The notes beneath the pieces were generated by a model. That model did no database searches. It saw only the letters and a list, made by a program, of their open reading frames with translations, and had not been told where the DNA came from. This document shows, in pieces, positions 39,806 through 46,807 of a stretch of DNA of 64,000 nucleotides. The translations under genes were made by a program, and so were the position numbers. Source of the DNA: JBBILG01 sp037445085 (lineage in GTDB: Bacteria > Pseudomonadota > Gammaproteobacteria > Burkholderiales > Methylophilaceae); NCBI GenBank assembly GCA_037445085.1, contig JBBILG010000001.1, positions 1 to 64,000 of the forward strand, in the 5' to 3' direction. The stretch's first letter is position 1, and each line of letters opens with the position of its first letter.

Positions 39806-41248
39806 CTAGAAATCGAATTGGGCACGCATGGTGATGGCGTCTTCATCGCCGAAGACCACGCCCTTGCTGCTCACCTCGCTGTCGAAGTGGGTATGCACGT
39901 AGTTGGCGGCCAGCCGCAGGTTGGGGTTGAGGATCCAGTTGGCGCCGAGCGTCCAGGCATCGGCGCCGTTGCTCCTGCCCGCTGCCAGCTTGCCGGTGCC
40001 GGTGGCGTTGCCGGTCACGAAATCGTCGCCGTCGAAACGGCTGTAGCGCACGCCAAGCTGCAACGCCCCCCAGCCTGCGCCGCCGAAGGCGAAGTGCTGT
40101 TTGGGGCTGATGCGGCCGAACACGCCTTCCCTGTAGGCATCGGCGAAGCGCTCGCCGCTGACCAGCCAGTTAAGACTGGCATACCAGGCACTCATGTCAC
40201 GATGGAAATCACGGCCGTCGAATCCGGCACGGATGTATTCACCCTGCAGCTTGAACGGGCCGCGTGCCAGGGCCAGCTCGATGCCGCCGCGGGTGCGGTC
40301 CACGCTGTCGGTGAGCCGGTTGTTGTTGTCGGTTTCGAACAGCCTGTAGCCGCGTGCCTCGGTTTGCAGCACGGGGATGGCGGAACCGGACTCCTGCCTG
40401 CCGTGGGAATAGAAGCCGCCCACGTGCACCACCGCGTCCTTCCAGCCGGCGAAGCGGGCAAGGTTGCCGGTGACACGCGCCATCAGGTCCTTGTTGTCGT
40501 ATTCGACATCGTTCTCGTCGCCGTTGCTGCCGTTGATCCATGCCGCGCTGTAGTAGAGTCCGTCCAGCGGCGCGCCGTGCAGCATGACGCCGCGATCGAA
40601 AGTGCCGCCCAGCAGCGCGTCGGCCATGCTGCGTTCCAGGAAATCCAGGAAGTTGCTGCTGAGGCTGCGTTCCAGGCCGTATTGGGGCTTGAACTGGCCG
40701 ATGCGCAGGCGCGCCGCCTTGAACCGGTTGATGTCGAGATGGCCATAGGTGAGCGTGGTGCCGCTGCCGGAGTATTCGCCCTCGACACGCACGGCATAAT
40801 CCTTGTGGAAAGTCACCACGGCGCCGAGTCGCGCACGGCGCAGGCTCCAGGTATCGGCCGCGGCCGGATCGGGATTGAAGGCCCGGCCGTCGGCCTGGAT
40901 CCGGCCGTTGATGGCGAGCTGCCAGTTGCCGCTGCCGTCCTCGAAGACGATACCGTTCTTGAAGCTGGCCAGCACCGGCTCGCCCTTGCGCTTGGCCGGC
41001 TCCTTGGGCGCGTCCTCCCTGCCCTGCGCGATCTGCTGCCGCATGGCCTGGAGTTCCGCGGCCACGGCCTGCATCTGCCGGTCCTGCTCGGTCCGCTGTG
41101 CAAGCATCTGCTGCATCATGGCCTCGAGTTGCTGGATGCGGGTAGCGGTATCCGCCCCGCTCTCGCCGGCGAGAGCGCCAGCCGCCGCACCGGCGAGCAG
41201 CAGGCCCAGCATCCAGCGCATGCCGGTTTTCAAAGGATATTCACGCAT
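39806..41248 (-). CDS. OprO/OprP-type outer-membrane porin in the tungstate operon
   Basis: A 480-residue beta-barrel of the phosphate-selective porin O/P family. A signal peptide (to about GALAGES) is followed by a coiled-coil trimerisation segment (IQQLEAMMQQMLAQR...ELQAMRQQIAQ). The barrel has the family pattern INGRIQADGRAF, WSLRRARLGAVV and RIGQFKPQYGLERS, and ends in the C-terminal Phe needed for assembly (MRAQFDF). It directly precedes tupA on the same strand, 16 bp apart. Relatives take up phosphate or polyphosphate. The position here suggests an oxyanion such as tungstate or molybdate, which is inference. Confidence 0.82.
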   Translation of the reverse strand: MREYPLKTGMRWMLGLLLAGAAAGALAGESGADTATRIQQLEAMMQQMLAQRTEQDRQMQAVAAELQAMRQQIAQGREDAPKEPAKRKGEPVLASFKNGIVFEDGSGNWQLAINGRIQADGRAFNPDPAAADTWSLRRARLGAVVTFHKDYAVRVEGEYSGSGTTLTYGHLDINRFKAARLRIGQFKPQYGLERSLSSNFLDFLERSMADALLGGTFDRGVMLHGAPLDGLYYSAAWINGSNGDENDVEYDNKDLMARVTGNLARFAGWKDAVVHVGGFYSHGRQESGSAIPVLQTEARGYRLFETDNNNRLTDSVDRTRGGIELALARGPFKLQGEYIRAGFDGRDFHRDMSAWYASLNWLVSGERFADAYREGVFGRISPKQHFAFGGAGWGALQLGVRYSRFDGDDFVTGNATGTGKLAAGRSNGADAWTLGANWILNPNLRLAANYVHTHFDSEVSSKGVVFGDEDAITMRAQFDF

Positions 41249-41286
41249 GTAGCCAAGCTCCCGGATAAACCAGCGCCATGCCGGCG

Positions 41287-41310
41287 CGAAATATTTTTGT
41301 GGAAATAACG
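41287..41310. promoter_or_regulatory. Candidate ModE-type operator ahead of the porin-tup operon
   Basis: CGAAATAT and AAATAACG form an imperfect inverted repeat with an 8 bp spacer, about 40-60 bp upstream of the porin start. The half-sites resemble the CGTTATAT-like ModE half-site. The surrounding stretch (41287-41335) is AT-rich for this genome. Weak by itself; supported by the ModE-type gene next door. Confidence 0.4.
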
Positions 41311-41405
41311 AACCTCGGATTTAATGCGATATGGCGCAGCATGTCAACCGGCTTGCGTGGGGGAATCGGCAGCGCAGCCGGGCGAAGGCCGGGCCGCCGC
41401 CGGAC

Positions 41406-41765
41406 TCACTCGCGCGGCTGCGGTGCCAGCAAGCCCATCATGGCTTCCAGCTCGGCGGCCACGCTGTGATTGGCCTTGGCGACCAGTTCGCGGTAGCGGC
41501 GCAGCACGTCGAAGCCGAACTCCGTGACCTGCGCGCCGCCGCCGTGGCTGCCGCCGGTGGCGGTGGCCACCAGCGGCTCGCGGAAACACCTGTTCATGGT
41601 GGCGACCAGGTCCCAGGCGCGCTTGTAGGACATGCCCATGTCGCGCGCGGCGGCGGAGATGGAACCGCAACGGGCGATGGCCTCCAGTAGGTCGGCCTTG
41701 CCCGGCCCCATGGCGGAAACCGTGCCGGCGTAAGGGACGCGGATCTTGATGTTGCCTGAACTCAT
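41406..41765 (-). CDS. Single-domain ModE-type (winged HTH) regulator
   Basis: A 119-residue DNA-binding protein equivalent to the N-terminal domain of ModE only. The helix-turn-helix GSISAAARDMGMSYKRAWDLV is near residues 34-54 and the wing TGGSHGGGAQVTEFG follows. The C-terminal molybdate-binding (Mop/TOBE) domains are absent, so it cannot sense the metal in the ModE way. Comparable one-domain proteins regulate tungstate and molybdate genes in other bacteria. It lies between the porin-tup operon and the divergent moaA operon, well placed to control both. Confidence 0.87.
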   Translation of the reverse strand: MSSGNIKIRVPYAGTVSAMGPGKADLLEAIARCGSISAAARDMGMSYKRAWDLVATMNRCFREPLVATATGGSHGGGAQVTEFGFDVLRRYRELVAKANHSVAAELEAMMGLLAPQPRE

Positions 41766-41815
41766 GGGCGCATTTTTCCGACCAAATCAGTAGGATATCC
41801 CTACCCCATTCGGCG

Positions 41816-41844
41816 TTGTTTCATCAGGTACGAACACTTAGAAT
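41816..41844 (+). promoter_or_regulatory. Sigma70-type promoter of moaA operon
   Basis: -35 TTGTTT (41816-41821) and -10 TAGAAT (41839-41844) with a 17 bp spacer lie 47 bp before the moaA ATG. Just upstream, GTAGGATATCCCTAC at 41790-41804 is a near-palindrome that could be an operator. Confidence 0.55.
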
Positions 41845-41890
41845 GGGTTATCTTATCGCATACCATGCCCCGCACAAGCAGGATCCCCCC

Positions 41891-42901
41891 ATGGGCACCG
41901 TGAATCACGCCCCCCCGCCGCTGACCGACCGCCATGGCCGCCGGGTGGACTATGTCCGCCTCTCCATCACCGACCGCTGCGATTTCCGCTGCGTGTACTG
42001 CATGGGCGAGGACATGACCTTCCTGCCGCGCGAGCAGGTGCTCACACTCGAAGAATGCGCAAGGCTGGTGCGGGTGTTCGTCGGCCTGGGAGTGCGCAAG
42101 GTGCGCATCACCGGCGGCGAGCCGCTGGTGCGCAACAATGCCGTATGGCTGTTCGGGCAGATCGGCGGCCTGCCCGGCCTGGAGGAGCTGGTGCTCACCA
42201 CCAACGGCTCGCAGCTCGCGCGCTACGCCTCCCAGCTCAAGGCGGCCGGCGTGCGCCGCATCAACGTGAGTCTGGACAGCCTCGATGCGGAGCGCTTCCG
42301 CCAGATCACCCGGGTCGGCGACATCCACAAGGTGCTGCGCGGCATCGAGGCGGCGCGCGCGGCGGGGTTCGAGCGCATCCGGCTCAACACCGTGCTGATG
42401 CGCGGCGTCAACGAGGACGAAGCGCCCGCCCTGCTGCAATATGCCATCGAGCATCGGCTCGACATCGCCTTCATCGAGGAAATGCCGCTGGGCGAGGTCG
42501 ACCACAACCGCGCTTCCAGTTGCGTGAGCAACGAGGACACGCTGCGCCGGCTGCAACGGCATTATCCCTTAATGAGCAGCGCCGAGACCAGCGGCGGGCC
42601 GGCGCGCTACTGGCGGGTGACCGGCACCGGCACCCGCGTCGGTTTCATCTCGCCGCACAGCCACAACTTCTGCGAAGCCTGCAACCGCGTGCGCATCACC
42701 TGCCGCGGCGAGCTGTTCCTGTGCCTGGGCAAGGAGGATATGGTCGATCTCATGCCCATCCTGCGCCGGCACCCGGACGACGACGCACCGCTCGTCGAGG
42801 CCATCCGCAGCGGCATGGCGATCAAACCCAGGGGGCACGATTTCGACCTGCGCCGGGCAACGCCCGCGGTGGTGCGCTTCATGTCCATGACCGGAGGTTG
42901 A
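41891..42901 (+). CDS. moaA: GTP 3',8-cyclase MoaA
   Basis: Radical SAM enzyme that starts molybdopterin synthesis from GTP. The start ATG at 41891 has AGGA about 8 nt upstream. The N-terminal [4Fe-4S] motif is Cys30, Cys34 and Cys37 (CDFRCVYC). The C-terminal cluster is in CEACNRVRITCRGELFLC, and the protein ends in the Gly-Gly pair needed for catalysis (SMTGG). At 336 residues it matches the family. It leads an operon of cofactor genes, divergent from the ModE-type regulator. Confidence 0.97.
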   Translation: MGTVNHAPPPLTDRHGRRVDYVRLSITDRCDFRCVYCMGEDMTFLPREQVLTLEECARLVRVFVGLGVRKVRITGGEPLVRNNAVWLFGQIGGLPGLEELVLTTNGSQLARYASQLKAAGVRRINVSLDSLDAERFRQITRVGDIHKVLRGIEAARAAGFERIRLNTVLMRGVNEDEAPALLQYAIEHRLDIAFIEEMPLGEVDHNRASSCVSNEDTLRRLQRHYPLMSSAETSGGPARYWRVTGTGTRVGFISPHSHNFCEACNRVRITCRGELFLCLGKEDMVDLMPILRRHPDDDAPLVEAIRSGMAIKPRGHDFDLRRATPAVVRFMSMTGG

Positions 42902-42906
42902 GCATC

Positions 42907-43737
42907 GTGAAGCCCGACCTCACGCATGCCAGCCGCCCGCTCACCTATACCGTGCCCGCCATCAACGAGCACGGCGAGGCGCAGGCAACCGAAATCGCCG
43001 GAGAAGGCCCGCTCACGCTGTATCTGGACAAGCGCGAGATCGTCACCCTGATGACCTTGGGCGCCGCGCCGGAAGCGCTCGCCATCGGCTACCTGCGCAA
43101 CCAGCGGCTGATCCCGTCCATCGACGACATCGCCAGCGTGCAGGTGGATTGGGAAACCGAAGCGGTGGCGGTGACCACCCGTCGCGGCACGGCGGATGTC
43201 GAGCATCGCCTGGGCAGGCGCACCGTCACCACCGGCTGCGGCCAGGGCACGGTGTTCGGCGACCTGATGGAGGAAATCGAGCAGGTGCGCCTGCCGCAAG
43301 ACGTCATCCTGGACGAGGCCACCCTGCAGGCCCTGCTCGACAACGTGCGCCACCACGACAGCCTGTACAAGAAGGCCGGCGCCCTGCACGGCTGCGCCCT
43401 GGCGAGGGGAGCCGACATCCTCTACTACATCGAGGATGTCGGCCGCCACAACGCGGTGGACGCCATCGCCGGCCAGATGTGGCTGGACGAGGTCGACGGC
43501 CGCGACAAGATTTTCTACACCACCGGGCGACTCACCAGCGAAATGGTGATCAAGACCGCGCAGATGGGAATTCCCTTCCTGGTGTCGCGTTCCGGGCTCA
43601 CCCGCATGGGCTGGGAAATCGCCCGCAGCGTGGGGCTGACCATGATAGGCCGCGCCCAGGGGCGGCACTTCCTGCTGTTCACCGGCGCAGAGCGTTTCCG
43701 CCACGCGGCGGCCGCACAGGCCAGCGCATGCAAGTGA
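42907..43737 (+). CDS. fdhD: Formate dehydrogenase accessory sulfurtransferase FdhD
   Basis: Transfers sulfur to the molybdenum/tungsten bis-pterin cofactor of formate dehydrogenase. The start is a GTG at 42907 with GGAGG upstream, 5 bp after moaA. Family blocks are LTLYLDKREIVTLMTLG, TTGCGQGTVFGD, HGCALARG and EDVGRHNAVDAIAG. The usual Cys-x-x-Cys loop keeps only the first cysteine (CGQG), which is noted separately. It is 276 residues long. It indicates that a formate dehydrogenase of this cofactor class is encoded elsewhere. Confidence 0.94.
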   Translation: MKPDLTHASRPLTYTVPAINEHGEAQATEIAGEGPLTLYLDKREIVTLMTLGAAPEALAIGYLRNQRLIPSIDDIASVQVDWETEAVAVTTRRGTADVEHRLGRRTVTTGCGQGTVFGDLMEEIEQVRLPQDVILDEATLQALLDNVRHHDSLYKKAGALHGCALARGADILYYIEDVGRHNAVDAIAGQMWLDEVDGRDKIFYTTGRLTSEMVIKTAQMGIPFLVSRSGLTRMGWEIARSVGLTMIGRAQGRHFLLFTGAERFRHAAAAQASACK

Positions 43738-44300
43738 CCGGCATCGTGCTCGCCGGCGGCATGGGCCGGCGCATGGGCGGCGTGGACAAGGGGCTCGTCG
43801 AGTTCCGGGGCAAGCCGCTGGTGGCGCACGTGCTGGAGCGCCTGCGCCCGCAGGTGGAGGAAATCTTGGTCAACGCCAATCGCGAAACCGCACGCTACAC
43901 GGCCTTCGGTTATCCGGTGATCGGCGACGCCATCGGCGGCTACGCCGGCCCCCTGGCCGGACTGCATTGCGGCATGCGCGCCGCCAGCCATCCGCTGGTG
44001 CTCACCGTGCCATGCGATTCGCCCTTCCTGCCTGCCGATCTGGTGCAGAGGCTGCGGCAAGCGCTGCAAGCCCATGGCGCCGATCTTGCCGTGGCCAAAA
44101 CCCTGGAGCAGCCGCATCCGGTGTTCTGCCTCGCCCGCACCAGCCTGCTCGCCAACCTGACGCGGTTTCTGGAAGAGGGCGGCCGCAAGATCGATGCCTG
44201 GTACGCCGGTCTGAACGCGGTGGAAGTTCCGTTCGACGACGAGGCGGGGGCTTTCGCCAACATCAACACCCCGGAGGAACTGGCATGCCTGCAAAAGTGA
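43728..44300 (+). CDS. mobA: Molybdenum cofactor guanylyltransferase MobA
   Basis: Attaches GMP to molybdopterin to make the guanine dinucleotide cofactor. The nucleotide-binding loop LAGGMGRRMGGVDKGL lies at residues 8-23, with GYAGPLAGLHCGM and the metal-binding VPCDSPFLP further on. Its 190 residues match the family. The start overlaps the end of fdhD by 10 bp and the stop overlaps mobB by 16 bp. Guanylated cofactor is the form used by DMSO-reductase family enzymes, including formate dehydrogenase. Confidence 0.96.
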   Translation: MQVTGIVLAGGMGRRMGGVDKGLVEFRGKPLVAHVLERLRPQVEEILVNANRETARYTAFGYPVIGDAIGGYAGPLAGLHCGMRAASHPLVLTVPCDSPFLPADLVQRLRQALQAHGADLAVAKTLEQPHPVFCLARTSLLANLTRFLEEGGRKIDAWYAGLNAVEVPFDDEAGAFANINTPEELACLQK

Positions 44301-44857
44301 TCGCCTGCCCGGTTCCCCTGCTCGGCTTCTGCGCCTGGGGCAGCGGCATCGGCAAGACCACCCTGCTCACCAGCCTGATCCCGGTGCTCATCCTGCACGG
44401 CCTCAAGGTCTCGGTGGTCAAGCACGCCCATCATTCCTTCGACATCGACCAGCCGGGCAAGGACAGCTACCGCATCCGCCAGGCCGGCGCGGCGCAGACC
44501 CTGCTCGGCTCGCGCAACCGATGGGCGCTGATGACCGAGCTCGCCCACATCGCCCCCGACCGCGCCGAGCCGGACCTGGCCGAGCTGCTCACCCACATGG
44601 ACACCGGCGTGGTCGATCTCATCCTGGTGGAAGGCTTCAAGCAGGAACCCATCCCCAAGATCGAGGTATACCGCCCGTCGCTCGGCAACCCGCTGCTGGC
44701 GGAGCGGGATCCCAACGTCATCGCCGTCGCGGCCGACGGGCCGGCACCGACCGGGCTGCCGCAACTGGATCTCAACGACCCGCTCGCCATCGCCGATTTC
44801 GTGCTGGACTGGCTCGCGCGGCAGCGCCGGCCGCCAAAAATCGCCTCCACCCTGTAA
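44285..44857 (+). CDS. mobB: Molybdopterin-guanine dinucleotide biosynthesis adaptor MobB
   Basis: P-loop GTPase that assists MobA. The Walker A loop GSGIGKTTLL is at residues 19-28, followed by VSVVKHAHHSFDID and the LILVEGFKQEPIPKIEVYR segment typical of MobB. It is 190 residues long. The ATG at 44285 follows GGAGGAA and overlaps mobA. It lies 9 bp before moeA. Confidence 0.95.
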   Translation: MPAKVIACPVPLLGFCAWGSGIGKTTLLTSLIPVLILHGLKVSVVKHAHHSFDIDQPGKDSYRIRQAGAAQTLLGSRNRWALMTELAHIAPDRAEPDLAELLTHMDTGVVDLILVEGFKQEPIPKIEVYRPSLGNPLLAERDPNVIAVAADGPAPTGLPQLDLNDPLAIADFVLDWLARQRRPPKIASTL

Positions 44858-44866
44858 GGTGCCGTC

Positions 44867-46135
44867 ATGACCACCGACTTCATCCGCGCTTCCTCCTGTG
44901 CTGACGACTACGACCCCGATTCCATGCCGGTCGACGTGGCGCGCAAGTACATCCGCCAGTTCCTCGATCCCGTCGTCACCCGGGAAAGCCTCGCCCTGCG
45001 CAGCAGCCTGGGGCGGGTGCTCGCCGAGGACATCCTCTCGCCATGCAACGTGCCCAACCACGACAACTCCGCCATGGACGGCTACGCCTTCAACGGCGAT
45101 GCCATCCCCGCCGAGGGCGCGGCCACGCTCAAGGTGGTCGGCAGCGCCTTTGCCGGCAAATCCTTCGATAGTGCGGTGGGGCAGGGCGAATGCGTGCGCA
45201 TCATGACCGGCGCGGTCATGCCGGCCGGCTGCGACACCGTCATCATGCAGGAGCACGTCGAGGCCGCGGGCGATCACATCCGCATCCGTCCCGGCATCCA
45301 GCGCGGCCAGAACCGCCGCCTGGCCGGCGAGGATCTGCGCCTCGGCCAGGTGGTGCTGGCGGCCGGCCGCCGGATGCGGCCGGCCGACCTCGGCCTGGTC
45401 GCCTCGCTCGGGCTGGGCGAGGTCAGGGTATTCCGCAGGCTGCGCGTGGCCTTCTTCTCCACCGGCGACGAACTCGCCAGCATCGGCCAGCCGCTCGCGC
45501 CCGGCCAGGTCTATGACAGCAACCGCTACACCCTGTACGGCATGCTCACCCGGCTGGGCGCGGACATCATCGACATGGGCGTGGTGCGCGACGACCCGGC
45601 ACTTTTGGAGAACGCCCTTCTCGATGCCGCCGCCTGCGCCGATGTCATTCTCACCAGCGGCGGCGTGTCGGTGGGCGAGGCCGACTACATGAAGGAACTG
45701 CTCAACCGCCTCGGCCAGGTGGTGTTCTGGAAGATCGCCATGAAACCCGGCCGCCCGCTGGCCTACGGCAAAATCGGCCATGCTCACTATTTCGGCCTGC
45801 CCGGCAATCCGGTTTCCGTCATGGTCACCTTCTACCAGTTCGTGCGCGACGCCCTCCTGGTGCTGATGGGCCAGCCCGAGCCGGCCGCGTGGCCGTTACT
45901 CGCCGCCACCTGCACCGAGCCCATCCGCAAGCTGCCGGGCCGCACCGAATTCCAGCGCGGCATCCTGTTCCGCGATGCGGACGGCGCCTGGCAAGTGCGT
46001 CCCACCGGCAGCCAGGGCTCCGGCATCCTGCGCTCGATGAGCGAGGCCAACTGCTTCGTGGTGCTGGACACAGCCACGGGGAACATCGAACCTGGTGCGA
46101 AAGTGAGCGTACAATTGCTCGAAGGCATGGTCTAA
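44867..46135 (+). CDS. moeA: Molybdopterin molybdotransferase MoeA
   Basis: Inserts the metal into adenylylated molybdopterin. In 422 residues it shows NHDNSAMDGYAF near 62-73, RIMTGAVMPAGCDTVIMQE, the motif FFSTGDELASIGQPLAPGQVYDSN (as STGDEL and GQVYDSN), LTSGGVSVGEADYMK, and KIAMKPGRPLAYG with the late LPGNPVSVMVTF. The C-terminal domain IV is complete. It ends the moaA-fdhD-mobA-mobB-moeA operon; a structured inverted repeat follows. Confidence 0.96.
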   Translation: MTTDFIRASSCADDYDPDSMPVDVARKYIRQFLDPVVTRESLALRSSLGRVLAEDILSPCNVPNHDNSAMDGYAFNGDAIPAEGAATLKVVGSAFAGKSFDSAVGQGECVRIMTGAVMPAGCDTVIMQEHVEAAGDHIRIRPGIQRGQNRRLAGEDLRLGQVVLAAGRRMRPADLGLVASLGLGEVRVFRRLRVAFFSTGDELASIGQPLAPGQVYDSNRYTLYGMLTRLGADIIDMGVVRDDPALLENALLDAAACADVILTSGGVSVGEADYMKELLNRLGQVVFWKIAMKPGRPLAYGKIGHAHYFGLPGNPVSVMVTFYQFVRDALLVLMGQPEPAAWPLLAATCTEPIRKLPGRTEFQRGILFRDADGAWQVRPTGSQGSGILRSMSEANCFVVLDTATGNIEPGAKVSVQLLEGMV

Positions 46136-46145
46136 CGCGGCATTG

Positions 46146-46214
46146 AACCCAGATGATCCATTGGGGGCGCGCCCTGGCGGCCGCAGGCCCGCGGGCCGCC
46201 TAATGGAATGGGTT
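46146..46214. repeat. Nested inverted repeat after moeA
   Basis: Three arm pairs nest around one centre: AACCCA with TGGGTT (46146-46151 and 46209-46214), TCCATT with AATGGA (46157-46162 and 46202-46207), and GGCGGCC with GGCCGCC (46176-46182 and 46194-46200). It would form a long imperfect RNA hairpin 10 nt past the moeA stop. There is no T-run, so it is a 3' stabiliser, weak terminator or the leader of the next gene. Confidence 0.5.
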
Positions 46215-46330
46215 GAACCAACCCGCTCGCGGCGTATCACAGGGACGAACAGGATAACGTGCCGAACCACCCGGGGATTGGTTCGGCACTGGCCCGACCA
46301 GCTTCCCCACCCCAACTCCAGGAGGACGAA

Positions 46331-46624
46331 ATGCGCAAACTCGTGTTCGGATTCATGATGGCCGCAGGCTGCGTCGGCATCGCCCAGGCCGGCGACCCGG
46401 TAATCGGCAAGCAGAAGGCGGAATCCTGCCTTGCCTGCCACGGCGGCCACGTCACCCCCGCCAGGGAGGGAGTGACCAAGATCAACCACATGACGGCGGA
46501 GCAACTCTCCGCTGCCATGCAGAAAATGCTGGAAGTGCACCACGCGACCCCCATCATCGCGCACGACCTCACCGAAGAAGACCTCCGCGACATCGCCGCC
46601 TACTTTGCCTTCAAGGGCGATTAG
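46331..46624 (+). CDS. Small periplasmic class I cytochrome c
   Basis: A 97-residue exported monoheme cytochrome. The signal peptide MRKLVFGFMMAAGCVGIAQA is followed by the heme motif CLACH in AESCLACHGGH. Candidate sixth-ligand methionines lie in HMTAEQL and MQKML. The C-terminal helix DLTEEDLRDIAAYFAF is typical of class I. AGGAGG precedes the ATG. It follows the molybdopterin operon after a structured 195 bp gap. It could be an electron carrier for a molybdoenzyme, but no partner is adjacent. Confidence 0.88.
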   Translation: MRKLVFGFMMAAGCVGIAQAGDPVIGKQKAESCLACHGGHVTPAREGVTKINHMTAEQLSAAMQKMLEVHHATPIIAHDLTEEDLRDIAAYFAFKGD

Positions 46625-46653
46625 CACCTGTTTCAGCAGATTTTATCCACCGC

Positions 46654-46687
46654 GCCGGCTGTCGCAGTATGCCCTGCGGCAGCCGGC
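46654..46687. terminator. Long hairpin after the small cytochrome gene
   Basis: A 14 bp stem (GCCGGCTG then CGCAG on the left, CTGCG then CAGCCGGC on the right, with one mismatch) closes a 6-nt loop, 30 bp past the cytochrome stop. It lacks a T-run, so termination is possible but not assured. Confidence 0.5.
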
Positions 46688-46807
46688 GGGCGCCCCCTGC
46701 TCAAATTCATGAAAATCTTGATTCCAATGTCCTGAATTACACGTAGAATCCCGCCCACCAAATCCAGTAACTTATCGGCATCTGCGCCGCAGAATACAGG
46801 GGGCATC

